Below are positions 18,783 through 27,154 of a stretch of 39,717 bases of DNA, piece after piece. Positions within the stretch are counted from its first letter, which is position 1. Every line of letters starts with the position of its first letter. This DNA comes from Candidatus Neomicrothrix sp. UBA2517. Lineage in GTDB: Bacteria > Actinomycetota > Acidimicrobiia > Acidimicrobiales > UBA8592. Below the pieces are notes generated by a model that was not told where the DNA came from, did not search any database, and saw only the letters and a list, made by a program, of their open reading frames with translations. The stretch covers positions 43,850 through 83,566 of the forward strand of contig DDNP01000022.1 of NCBI GenBank assembly GCA_002341185.1. Reading direction: 5' to 3'. Both the position numbers and the translations under genes were made by a program.

Positions 18783-19799
18783 CTACCAGTCACGAAGGTC
18801 TACCTTCCATTCTTCCAGGACGTAGCCGTCTTTAACCCCAAGCAACTTAGGATGTTTTGCAATCGTCGGATCTACATGCGGAACACGAAGTTTGATTAAA
18901 TCTCCAACCTTTAATTCAAGTTCGCTTTCCGGTTCTACTGGCCTAATCGTTGCATGCTCATCAGAACAGAACTCCACAACGCCACCTTTGAAACTTGGCT
19001 TTCCGTAATCCATAGAAAATGATTTAACTCCAGCGTCGCAAACTGCTCTTCCTTTATTTAGATCCTTTGAAATTATTGTTGAGACTATCGACAAGCTTTC
19101 TTCGAACGGAAGGTCAAGAGTCCCATATCGACTATCCATAAAGAGAAAGGAACCTGCTTGGATTTCTGTCGCTAATTCATTGAGGTCAAAAGTTCCAGTC
19201 CCACCGGCAGAGATAATGTCCCCTCCAGTAATTGAGTGAGCAGTTCCAAGTACGTGCATCGCTTTACGAACCCCCTTTTCCCGCTGGGATCTATCCTTGG
19301 TGAACATTAGGTGCCCTTCATATCCCATAACGCCACGAATATCTAAACCTTTTCGCTTAGCATGAGAACAAAGATGCTCCACCTCGGTTATGTCGCACCC
19401 GCATCGAGGTAGCCCAACGTTCACATCAATTAGAACACGACGAATGCCGGCTTCGCAGGCCGCATCAATTGTTTCAATAGAATCAACAGCAACAGTTAAA
19501 TCAGCGCCTTGTTCGACCACGGAGCTTAGCCCAGATACATCCAGGGATTCGTTAGCAAGTAAAAGGTCGTCCCCGAACCCTGCAGTTATCATTCCTTCAA
19601 TTTCTCTTATAGTTGCACAGCAAAATTTTGAATACCCAGCCTGCTCTAGTATCGAAGCGATGGAGGTTGATTTGAATGCCTTTACATGAGGTCGCAGCAT
19701 TAGGCCAGGCTTAATAGCTTGCATTCTTTCAAGATTCTTATAAAAAGTATCAAGCTCAATTGCTAGAAAAGGGGTCCGAAAGTCAGTTAGTTTGCGCAC
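18783..19799 (-). CDS. PLP- and metal-dependent D-threonine aldolase / D-serine dehydratase-like protein
   Basis: The 338-residue fold-type III (alanine racemase-like) protein has the PLP lysine at Lys40 in LMLRPHVKAFKS, a barrel continuing through GMITAGFGDDLLLANE and GGTGTFD, and a C-terminal DSD domain. Its metal site reads VPHVDPT: His308 and Asp310. The His-x-Asp pair is the Mn-binding arrangement of D-threonine aldolases, whereas eukaryotic D-serine dehydratases have His-x-Cys, so an aldolase-like activity on D-beta-hydroxy amino acids is favoured. Actual substrate unknown. It sits 18 bases after pckA and 32 bases before the lactone oxidase on the same strand. Confidence 0.85.
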   Translation of the reverse strand: MRKLTDFRTPFLAIELDTFYKNLERMQAIKPGLMLRPHVKAFKSTSIASILEQAGYSKFCCATIREIEGMITAGFGDDLLLANESLDVSGLSSVVEQGADLTVAVDSIETIDAACEAGIRRVLIDVNVGLPRCGCDITEVEHLCSHAKRKGLDIRGVMGYEGHLMFTKDRSQREKGVRKAMHVLGTAHSITGGDIISAGGTGTFDLNELATEIQAGSFLFMDSRYGTLDLPFEESLSIVSTIISKDLNKGRAVCDAGVKSFSMDYGKPSFKGGVVEFCSDEHATIRPVEPESELELKVGDLIKLRVPHVDPTIAKHPKLLGVKDGYVLEEWKVDLRDW

Positions 19800-19817
19800 G
19801 AGGCGAGGTTACATAAA

Positions 19818-21488
19818 TTACATCGCAGCTGCAATGCCTAGGTCAGCAAAACCCTTTTCCTCATAATTGCGTCGGAACATTTCTCTGAGCTCAGTTGCTT
19901 GTTTGTCATATTCAGAGCTGTTATCCCAAGTTCCTCTAGGATTTAGAATCTCATCAGGTACACCCTCACAAGTAGTTGGCATACGTAAGTTCAAGATGGG
20001 TTGAGAGACAAGTTCGCTCCCATCAAACTCGCCCGAAAGTGCAGCGTCAAGTAATTTTCGAGTGTGTTTGAGAGACATCCTTTGTCCGACGCCGTGTGGT
20101 CCACCTGTCCATCCTGTGTTTAAGAGTATGCATCTTGTATCGTGTTCAGACATACGCTTGGCAAGCAGTTCGGCGTACACATGGGGCTTTTGTGACATAA
20201 AGGGACCTCCAAAGCATGCAGAGAATGTGGCCTGAGGCTCTGTAATACCGACTTCCGTACCAGCAAGCTTTGAAGTAAAGCCAGTAACAAAATGGTACAT
20301 AACTTCTTCCGGACTGAGAATAGATACTGGAGGTAATACTCCAAACGCATCAGCTGTAAGCAGCACGATGGTTTTAGGATGAGGGCCTGCAGCCCCCTCA
20401 GCTACACCAGGGTTGCAAGTTAGAGGGTAGGCAAAACGAGTATTTTCAGTTCTGGACCCATCAAATAAATTAAATTCCTGAGGATTTGTGTCTTCAATAC
20501 GTTTGCCTTCCAAAGGAGGCACGTTTTCAATCAGAGTGCCTTTCATGCTAAGAGCAGCAGCGATAACTGGTTCAGCTTCCTTGTCGAGATCAATAAGCTT
20601 TGCGTAACAACCATCTTCAAAATTTGATACGCCAAGGTCAGTCCAGACGTGTTCATCGTCCCCTATCAAAAGTCGATTAGGGTCAGCAGATAGGGTCGTC
20701 TTTCCAGTCCCTGAAAGCCCAAAGAGAATAGCGCTATCGTTATCTGGCCCAACATTGGCAGAACAATGCATTGAAAGTTGATCTTTACTCGGCAAAACGT
20801 AATTCATAACAGTGAACATGGTTTTTTTATTAACACCGCAATAGTCAGCGGGTCCTACAACTAAAGCAACGCGGTTAACAATATCCATGATTACAGCGCG
20901 GTTGGATTTAGTTTGGTCTCTTTCGGGTTCCGCTATAAAAGACGGAACATTCAGGATTGTCCATCCTGTTTCAGGCCGGTCCAAATCATCACGGACGGCT
21001 TTAGGAAACATAATGTTACAGAAGTAGGCATGGGTCGCATATTCGCCAATGAATCTATATGGTTCTGCAAATTCGGGATCCCAACCGCAAAAGACATCTG
21101 TCACATAGAGACTTCCCTGTTTGTTATTCAGGTACTCAACCACACGCGCGAAAAGCTTATCAAAAGCTAGTGGTTCAAATTTAGCAAAGCCATCTTTCCA
21201 CCAAATAGTACTTTCTACCTCTGGTCGAGCAACAGCGAAAGTGTCATCTACTGGACGGCCGGTGCAGGTTGGATCACTGAAGTAGACAAGTGGACCTTCT
21301 AGACCAAGTGAAGTCGAGAAAGCTTTTTGTTCATTCGTATCTCCTTCAAGTGAGACGCGGCCTTTATCGTTCTCAATAGCTGCATAAAAGAGTTCATCTT
21401 GTGATAAACCGTAATGAAGCGTCACATTCTCAATACCAAACTGAGTTGATAGCGCTTGCTCAATTTTGTTCTTGGGGTGATCTGTCAT
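19818..21488 (-). CDS. pckA: Phosphoenolpyruvate carboxykinase (ATP)
   Basis: Converts oxaloacetate and ATP to PEP, CO2 and ADP, the gateway of gluconeogenesis. The 556-residue product is the ATP-type enzyme: NRAVIMDIVNRVALVVGP, SMHCSANVG, P-loop FGLSGTGKTTLSAD (about 256-269), GDDEHVWTD (metal Asp), ENTRFAYP, LTADAFGVLPPVS and GITEPQATFSACFG. One unusual place is the metal/substrate loop, which reads ADYCGVNKKTMF where E. coli has WYGGEMKKGMF: the Lys is kept but the preceding Glu is Val. The ATP type is notable because Actinobacteria mostly carry the unrelated GTP enzyme. ATG 21488 is chosen with GAGG about nine bases upstream; a TTG at 21509 is an alternative. Confidence 0.93.
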   Translation of the reverse strand: MTDHPKNKIEQALSTQFGIENVTLHYGLSQDELFYAAIENDKGRVSLEGDTNEQKAFSTSLGLEGPLVYFSDPTCTGRPVDDTFAVARPEVESTIWWKDGFAKFEPLAFDKLFARVVEYLNNKQGSLYVTDVFCGWDPEFAEPYRFIGEYATHAYFCNIMFPKAVRDDLDRPETGWTILNVPSFIAEPERDQTKSNRAVIMDIVNRVALVVGPADYCGVNKKTMFTVMNYVLPSKDQLSMHCSANVGPDNDSAILFGLSGTGKTTLSADPNRLLIGDDEHVWTDLGVSNFEDGCYAKLIDLDKEAEPVIAAALSMKGTLIENVPPLEGKRIEDTNPQEFNLFDGSRTENTRFAYPLTCNPGVAEGAAGPHPKTIVLLTADAFGVLPPVSILSPEEVMYHFVTGFTSKLAGTEVGITEPQATFSACFGGPFMSQKPHVYAELLAKRMSEHDTRCILLNTGWTGGPHGVGQRMSLKHTRKLLDAALSGEFDGSELVSQPILNLRMPTTCEGVPDEILNPRGTWDNSSEYDKQATELREMFRRNYEEKGFADLGIAAAM

Positions 21489-21512
21489 TCTATTCAACCT
21501 CGTTATCAAACT

Positions 21513-21740
21513 TTATTGTAGGAAATCTGGTGTTCCCATATCTACTTCGGACCCTAAACGGAGATTAGTAGCCATTCCTATGTCATCAAGTTCAAAAATT
21601 ACGCGCTGACCTTGTCGGAGCATTCTAAAGATAGAACCTTCAAGGGCATTAGGAGACAGTTCGTATTCAGTGAAATTACGTTCAGACATAACCACGCCGT
21701 CCTTCGTTCCTGGGTCGTATGACTTGATGACTCCTTGCAC
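21513..21740 (-). CDS. Small cold-shock-domain-like protein
   Basis: The 75-residue product resembles a divergent CSD/OB fold: it starts VQGVIKSYDPGTKDGVV, matching the first strands of CspA, and continues with RQGQRVIFELDDIG and ATNLRL, which match the GQKVSF and AGNV strands. The RNA-binding aromatic motifs are lost: KGFGFI is KDGVV, and the VFVH motif has no clear match. It probably does not bind nucleic acid in the classical way. GTG 21740 is preferred because GGGAG lies five bases upstream and the fold begins at once; a TTG at 21752 would add four residues. It is 24 bases upstream of pckA and likely co-transcribed. Function unknown. Confidence 0.65.
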   Translation of the reverse strand: MQGVIKSYDPGTKDGVVMSERNFTEYELSPNALEGSIFRMLRQGQRVIFELDDIGMATNLRLGSEVDMGTPDFLQ

Positions 21741-21890
21741 ATTTTCTCCCAAATGAGACTTAGTTAGTTAAACAATAACTGACTTGAACCAATAGTTGCG
21801 AACCGTTAACACTTTTCAGGGATTTAACTAATTTCGGCAAAAGTAATTTAAAGTCGCCTTTCGTCTTCAGGTATTAGTACCATTTCATTC

Positions 21891-23543
21891 GTGGAACAAC
21901 TCGAATCTTTCTCAATTGAACAAATACGAGACGTCATCCTTAAATATGATGAATGTCTCAAACTACATTGCGAGAATCTTAATTCGTTAAATGTATACCC
22001 TGTGCCTGATGGTGACACTGGAACAAATATGTCATTTACCTTGAGGTCGGTAGTTGAAGAGCTTATGAGTAAAGAGCATACGCCCGAAACGCAGTGGGAA
22101 GCGATACGTCATGGAAGCCTCATGGGGGCTAGAGGTAATTCGGGTGTTATTCTCTCGCAGATTCTTCGTGGCTTAGCGGATAGTTTCTCTTCGAAAATAG
22201 AGATAGGGAAGGATGAAATTGCTGAAGCTTTACTACACGCTTCCCAAGCTGCGTACGCTTCAGTTCTAAAACCAGTAGAAGGGACAATACTAACTGTTTC
22301 AAGAGAAATTGCTGAGAAAGCAAAAGAATTATCAACAAATGAAATTTCACTAACGTCATTCCTTGCAGAACTAGTTACTGAAGGTGAAGCTTCACTAAAT
22401 CGAACACCAGATCTTCTCCCTGTCCTAAAAGATGCAGATGTCGTTGATTCAGGCGGAGCAGGGTACCTTCTGTTGATTCAATGCTTCCTTAACCTAGCCG
22501 ACGGAACTGAGATAAAGCCACCGCCGAAAGCAAATGTTGCAACGGTTGGCATGACTCCAGTTCGCGAGAAAAGAGAAGACGGAACTTTAGATGTCAGTGA
22601 GTTGCGCTACGAGGTTATGTTTTTCCTAGATGCACCGGATTCCGAAATTGAGCAGTTTAAAATTGACTGGCAGGGCGTCGGAGATTCAATAGTCGTTGTT
22701 GGAGGAGATGGCTTATATAACTGTCATATTCATTCAAATGATATCGGTGCATCGATTGAAGCAGGAATTCGAGCAGGTAGACCTTATGACATAAGAGTCA
22801 CTGATTTACAGGAAGAGCTTTTCCACACTGAGGACCATATAGAAATAGGCGGGGCGAGTCAGGTTATTTTCCCCAATCCGCGTTCCGAGAACACAGCCAT
22901 AGTTGCCGTTGCAGCAGGAAAGGGCCTTCAGCAGATTTTTGCATCAATGGGTGTTAACGCAATCGTCACTGGCGGGCAATCTATGAACCCATCAGTTAAA
23001 GATTTGCTTGAAGCAGTAGAACAGATTGAAGCTGAAGAAATCGTAATTCTGCCCAATAACAAAAATATCATCCCTGTTTCTGAACAAGTTAATGAGCAAG
23101 TAAATAAAAATGTTTATGTCACACCCACTAGGAGTATCCCTGAGGGATTTTCAGCTCTATTGGCGTTTGACCCCGCCGCAAATGCAGAAACAAATTTCCT
23201 TGCTATGACTGCTATGGCTAAGTCAGTTATTACAGGAGAAATCACCCAAGCTGTGCGTGAAAGTGAAACAGAAGTAGGCAAAGTATACGAGAATGATTGG
23301 ATTGGATTAGATAAATCCGGAGTTAGAGCAATCGAGAAGAGCCTCAGTGAAGCAGCATTTGGTCTTTTACGAGCTATTGTCAAAGAGGATCATGAGATAC
23401 TGACAATTATTGAAGGTCAAGATTGCCCTGCAACGGTCACAAAAGAGCTCGTAGCCTGGCTTTCAGATACTAAGCCCAGTATTGAAGTGGAGGTGCACAA
23501 CGGTGGACAGCCTCTTTACCCATACTATTTTGGTATTGAATGA
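21891..23543 (+). CDS. DAK2-domain fatty-acid kinase-like protein (YloV/FakA family)
   Basis: The 550-residue protein has an N-terminal DAK2 ATP-binding domain, with NVYPVPDGDTGTNMSFTL (about 28-45; Asp residues bind Mg-ATP) and the glycine-rich GARGNSGVILSQILRG (about 80-95) plus DSGGAGYLLL. A middle domain and a C-terminal DegV-like half (about 320-550) follow, the layout of FakA. FakA phosphorylates exogenous fatty acids bound to FakB (DegV) proteins for PlsX/PlsY; plsX lies 7 kb downstream in the same run, but no degV gene is visible here. Actinobacterial members next to recG (Rv2974c/Rv2975c) are syntenic. The start is GTG 21891 without a clear Shine-Dalgarno, possibly leaderless. Confidence 0.9.
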   Translation: MEQLESFSIEQIRDVILKYDECLKLHCENLNSLNVYPVPDGDTGTNMSFTLRSVVEELMSKEHTPETQWEAIRHGSLMGARGNSGVILSQILRGLADSFSSKIEIGKDEIAEALLHASQAAYASVLKPVEGTILTVSREIAEKAKELSTNEISLTSFLAELVTEGEASLNRTPDLLPVLKDADVVDSGGAGYLLLIQCFLNLADGTEIKPPPKANVATVGMTPVREKREDGTLDVSELRYEVMFFLDAPDSEIEQFKIDWQGVGDSIVVVGGDGLYNCHIHSNDIGASIEAGIRAGRPYDIRVTDLQEELFHTEDHIEIGGASQVIFPNPRSENTAIVAVAAGKGLQQIFASMGVNAIVTGGQSMNPSVKDLLEAVEQIEAEEIVILPNNKNIIPVSEQVNEQVNKNVYVTPTRSIPEGFSALLAFDPAANAETNFLAMTAMAKSVITGEITQAVRESETEVGKVYENDWIGLDKSGVRAIEKSLSEAAFGLLRAIVKEDHEILTIIEGQDCPATVTKELVAWLSDTKPSIEVEVHNGGQPLYPYYFGIE

Positions 23544-23588
23544 CTAAAACGTCTCCCTTCAGACTGAAGACTCGAATGCCAATATGGT

Positions 23589-23616
23589 ATGAGCTCAGAA
23601 CCCGGTTCGGACTCAT
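23589..23616 (+). other. Imperfect hairpin in the recG leader
   Basis: ATGAG (23589-23593) pairs with CTCAT (23612-23616), and inside them GAAC pairs with GTTC around a short loop, giving an interrupted 28-base stem-loop that ends 11 bases before the recG ATG. A second short dyad, CTTCAGACTGAAG (23557-23569), lies just upstream. There is no T-tract, so neither is a standard intrinsic terminator. Confidence 0.3.
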
Positions 23617-23627
23617 AACAGTAACTG

Positions 23628-25757
23628 ATGTCTGATTCAACAAGCCCGCTAACTCTTTCAAACTTTGAAGAAATCCCTCTTACGCGACTTAAAGGCATAG
23701 GGCCAAAAAAAGAAAAAGCGCTGAAGTCCCTAGGAATTTCCTCAGTCCTCGATATTTTGATGTACTTTCCACGGCGCTATATCGATAGAACGAATGAGGC
23801 AAAAATCTCATCCTTGCAAGTTGGTGATGAAGGAATGATTCTTGTGGAAGTCATCAATGTGAACAAGCAAAGAACTCGTAATAGAAGAGTTATAGTTACC
23901 GCAACCGTTACAGATCAAACAGGTAATGTGACAATAACGTTTTTCAATCAGCCATGGAGAGAACGACAACTTAAAGTAGGGTCCGAGGTAATTATTTTCG
24001 GCAAGCTAGATCAGTACAGAGGTGAGTTCAGAATGGTGAACCCTGTTGTCGACCTGATCGGCGACAAAACAGGAAGATTCATACCTGTATATCCGCAGTC
24101 AGGTAAAGCTGGTGTCTCTACTTGGGAGTTCGCTAGCTGGATTAAAGATGCTCTTGACAAATCTAAAGCTCGGGGTTTTGCTGAACCATTAACAAAAAGT
24201 ATTAGAGAAGATCACGGTTTAATAAGTCGCGATAATGCATACTCGTCAATCCACAACCCAGCGAACTTAGGTGAAATGCTAAAAGCAAGAAAGCGTTTGG
24301 TCTTTGACGAATTATTACGTATTCAGTTGCTTCTGGTAGCTCGCAAAAGGCAACTAGAATCATCAACTCGCGGCATAAGCCACAGGTTCGAAGAAACGTT
24401 TTTTAATAAATTATTAGCTCAACTACCATTTAAACCGACAAATGCCCAACTAAAGGCAATCTCAGAAATCTTTGATGATCTTCATGCCGTTCATCCCATG
24501 CATCGCCTACTGCAAGGAGATGTAGGTTCAGGAAAAACACTTGTGGCAATCGCTGCCTTGATTTCCGTAGTCGAAGGCGGTAAACAAGGAGCAATTATGG
24601 CACCCACTGAGGTTCTTGCCGAACAACACTTTACCGGCACGAAAGAATTATTAAATAACTTTTCACTGCCTGATTCAAGCAACCTAATGGGTGAAAGGTT
24701 ATTGAAAATAGCGTTATTGACAAGCCAAACGTCAGAAAAGGAAGCCAAAGGAATACGAACACAACTAGCTCAAGGAGAGATTGACATCATCGTGGGAACT
24801 CATTCTCTAATTCAAGACTCTGTGGACTTCCATGACATCGGCCTGACAGTGGTTGATGAACAACATCGTTTCGGAGTTGACCAACGAGCGGCTCTGCAAA
24901 ATAAAGGCAGTGCTGGGACAATTCCGGATCTACTGGTAATGACAGCTACCCCAATCCCGAGGACAGCAGCAATGACTGTGTACGGAGACCTGGATGTTAG
25001 CACTCTGGATGAACTACCCGAAGGGCGAATACCAATCATTACCAAAAGAATCCCTGACAGCAAGGAATTATGGGATGAAGTGAAACGAGAAGTGGACAAG
25101 GGTCATCAAGTATTTATTGTCTGCCCTCTAATAGATGAGAATGAAACTATTGACACATCTTCAGTAGAAACCACATATCAACGATTGCGAGATAATGAAC
25201 TTAGCGGAGTGTCTCTCGGCTTGTTGCATGGAAGAATGCAAGCAAGCGAAAAGCAAAGCACCATGGAGCTATTTCGCAATAGAGAGTTAGATGTTCTGAT
25301 ATCTACGACGGTTATAGAGGTCGGAGTTAATGTTCCAAACGCAACAATGATGATCATTTTAGGAGCTGAGAGATTTGGTATTGCTCAGTTGCATCAATTA
25401 CGAGGAAGAGTAGGGAGAGGATCAGTACAATCAACTTGCTATTTGGTCAGCGACTCTCAGACACCTGAAACGGTGACTCGACTCCAAGCTCTTGAAGAGT
25501 CAACGGACGGCTTTCACCTAGCTGAGGTCGATCTTGAAATTCGTGGCGAAGGAACATTAATGGGAACTGAACAAAAGGGTAAAAACGACCTAAAGATTGC
25601 CTCTCTCCGAAGAGATAAGGAATGGGTTGAGCACGCAAGGAGCGTAGCAAAATCCCTATTAGACTCATCGCAGAAAGTCCAAGATATTTCCCTACTCGTT
25701 GAAGAAATGAATCTGTTTTTTAAAGAAGAAGAAGTAGAATATCTATTTAAATCATGA
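23628..25757 (+). CDS. recG: ATP-dependent DNA helicase RecG
   Basis: RecG remodels stalled replication forks and Holliday junctions. The 709-residue product begins with LTRLKGIGPKKEKALKSLGI and FPRRYIDRT, then the OB-fold wedge domain (about 60-160, with TVTDQTGNVTITFFNQPW). The SF2 helicase core follows: motif I LLQGDVGSGKTLVA, Ia MAPTEVLAEQHF, II VVDEQHRFGVDQR, III MTATPIPRT, then LHGRMQASEKQSTMELF, TTVIEVGVNVPNA, and motif VI QLHQLRGRVGRG. The TRG region with RLQALEESTDGFHLAEVDLEIRG-type sequence closes the protein. The stop overlaps the GNAT start by four bases. No ribosome-binding site is apparent before ATG 23628. Confidence 0.97.
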   Translation: MSDSTSPLTLSNFEEIPLTRLKGIGPKKEKALKSLGISSVLDILMYFPRRYIDRTNEAKISSLQVGDEGMILVEVINVNKQRTRNRRVIVTATVTDQTGNVTITFFNQPWRERQLKVGSEVIIFGKLDQYRGEFRMVNPVVDLIGDKTGRFIPVYPQSGKAGVSTWEFASWIKDALDKSKARGFAEPLTKSIREDHGLISRDNAYSSIHNPANLGEMLKARKRLVFDELLRIQLLLVARKRQLESSTRGISHRFEETFFNKLLAQLPFKPTNAQLKAISEIFDDLHAVHPMHRLLQGDVGSGKTLVAIAALISVVEGGKQGAIMAPTEVLAEQHFTGTKELLNNFSLPDSSNLMGERLLKIALLTSQTSEKEAKGIRTQLAQGEIDIIVGTHSLIQDSVDFHDIGLTVVDEQHRFGVDQRAALQNKGSAGTIPDLLVMTATPIPRTAAMTVYGDLDVSTLDELPEGRIPIITKRIPDSKELWDEVKREVDKGHQVFIVCPLIDENETIDTSSVETTYQRLRDNELSGVSLGLLHGRMQASEKQSTMELFRNRELDVLISTTVIEVGVNVPNATMMIILGAERFGIAQLHQLRGRVGRGSVQSTCYLVSDSQTPETVTRLQALEESTDGFHLAEVDLEIRGEGTLMGTEQKGKNDLKIASLRRDKEWVEHARSVAKSLLDSSQKVQDISLLVEEMNLFFKEEEVEYLFKS

Positions 25758-26353
25758 AACAGCCCTCTTTATCCGAGCCTGACTCTGTCACAGTAGCAAA
25801 GATACTCACAGGCGCTTTCCATGGAGACCCCTTCTTCAGGTGGTTATTTCCTGGTCAAAGTCATGAAACGTGTCTACGGAAATGGTGGGAATTTCTATCA
25901 TTACATTCAGGCGAAAACCCTAAATGTGCTTTAAGTTGCGATAGAGACGAGTCCTCTGCGTCAATTTGGACCAAACCCATACATGACTCAATAGACCGTG
26001 ATCCCCATGATGAACAAAACGACTTTATAGATCTAATGTATGAACTCGTGAACGATAGGATTTCCCAAGTACTAGAAGCGTTTTCAGAGGTAAATGCCAA
26101 TCACCCTCAAGAACCTCATTGGTACCTTCAAGCAGTTGGGACGATACCTCAGATGCAAGGAAAAGGAAGAGCTGCAAAATTGCTTCAACCTATCCTTGAG
26201 ATTTGCGATTCTGAGGGGGTAGGGGCTTATCTTGAATCAACAAATCCTCGAAACATATCTTTTTATTACCGACTGGGGTTTGAAATAAAGAAAGAGTTGG
26301 TTCTTGATGCTGGGCAAGCGGCTCTTACGTGTATGTGGCGAGAGCCAGTTTAG
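25754..26353 (+). CDS. GNAT-family N-acetyltransferase
   Basis: The 199-residue protein has the acetyl-CoA-binding motif A late in the sequence: WYLQAVGTIPQMQGKGRAAKL (Q-x-x-G-x-G, about 128-145), followed by the motif B region AYLESTNPRNISFYYRLGFE, in which the Asn and Tyr-Tyr-Leu-Gly-Phe pattern is typical. The N-terminal half (AFHGDPFFRWLFP) is like acetyltransferases of the group that modifies small amines or antibiotics. Substrate unknown. It is translationally coupled to recG (ATGA overlap at 25754), and its end overlaps the stop of the convergent zinc-ribbon gene by four bases. Confidence 0.85.
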   Translation: MKQPSLSEPDSVTVAKILTGAFHGDPFFRWLFPGQSHETCLRKWWEFLSLHSGENPKCALSCDRDESSASIWTKPIHDSIDRDPHDEQNDFIDLMYELVNDRISQVLEAFSEVNANHPQEPHWYLQAVGTIPQMQGKGRAAKLLQPILEICDSEGVGAYLESTNPRNISFYYRLGFEIKKELVLDAGQAALTCMWREPV

Positions 26354-26511
26354 ATGCCATCGTCGCCGATCACTATGTCCCACCTATCAAGGCAATCCTT
26401 GCAGCGATAAAACACAACCATGTCTACTTCCCAACCGGAATCTGGCTCTTTGCTCCCTAGATAGCACCTTCCGCCACAGTCAACACAGGTAATTTCTGCA
26501 GGTAATTTCAT
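26350..26511 (-). CDS. Small zinc-ribbon protein (53 residues)
   Basis: This short minus-strand gene was found by reading the gap between the GNAT and rsmD genes. ATG 26511 is preceded by AAAGGA (26517-26522) at a five-base spacing, and TAA ends it at 26350. The protein has two Cys-x-x-Cys knuckles, CVDC (9-12) and CKDC (37-40), plus Cys16, with three Trp/Tyr-rich strands between (GWEVDMVVFYRC) and an acidic end, the layout of a rubredoxin-like zinc ribbon. I do not recognise a specific family. It runs against a long plus-strand gene block; its start is only 35 bases from the rsmD start, and its end overlaps the GNAT stop. Confidence 0.7.
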   Translation of the reverse strand: MKLPAEITCVDCGGRCYLGSKEPDSGWEVDMVVFYRCKDCLDRWDIVIGDDGI

Positions 26512-26546
26512 CGGAGTCCTTTCAGGAGAAGATAACGTAATTTAAC

Positions 26547-27074
26547 ATGCGGGTCATATCTGGAGAAGGAAAAGGACGAAAGCTTATAAAACCTAGTGGC
26601 GACCAGATTAGACCCACGAAAGACAGAGTAAAGGAAGCAATCTTCAACTCTCTCCACAGTTACGCTCTAATTTCTGATAATACATTCCTTGATCTATTCT
26701 CAGGCACCGGATCACTTGGAATAGAAGCATTGTCACGTGGGGCAAAATCAGTGGTATTCACAGATAATCATGATGAAGCAATTAACTGCATCTCGTTAAA
26801 TGTCGAAAAATTTGGCTATAGCTCGGAAACGCAAATACATAGAATAGATGCGTTGAGTTATCTAGAAAGAAAACTCTTTTTCGATGTTGTTCTATTGGAT
26901 CCTCCATATGGTTTTGATGACTGGAAGCAAACACTTGCATTAATTGAAGCGCGAATAATAGTAATTGAGAGTTCAAGAGCGATAATTCCTGATCACAAAT
27001 GGCGAACTATTAAGAGCCAAAAATATGGTCAAACTCATTTGTTAATAGCAACAGACTCTACAAAATCGGCATAA
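26547..27074 (+). CDS. rsmD: 16S rRNA (guanine(966)-N2)-methyltransferase RsmD
   Basis: SAM-dependent N2-methylation of G966 in 16S rRNA during 30S assembly. The 175-residue product begins MRVISGEGKGRKLIKPSG and RPTKDRVKEAIFNSL, both family signatures. SAM-binding motif I is FLDLFSGTGSLGIEALSRGA (about 48-67) and the catalytic motif IV is LLDPPYG (about 117-123). Length is typical. AGGAGAAG (26524-26531) lies about 15 bases before ATG 26547, slightly far. rsmD-coaD order is widely conserved and kept here (80-base gap). Confidence 0.95.
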   Translation: MRVISGEGKGRKLIKPSGDQIRPTKDRVKEAIFNSLHSYALISDNTFLDLFSGTGSLGIEALSRGAKSVVFTDNHDEAINCISLNVEKFGYSSETQIHRIDALSYLERKLFFDVVLLDPPYGFDDWKQTLALIEARIIVIESSRAIIPDHKWRTIKSQKYGQTHLLIATDSTKSA

Positions 27075-27154
27075 GTGCTGAAGTTTCTGCATGGATACGG
27101 AAAAAATAGCTTGATCCGCAATAGCTGAACCAAAATCTGAGGTAGATTTATCAA

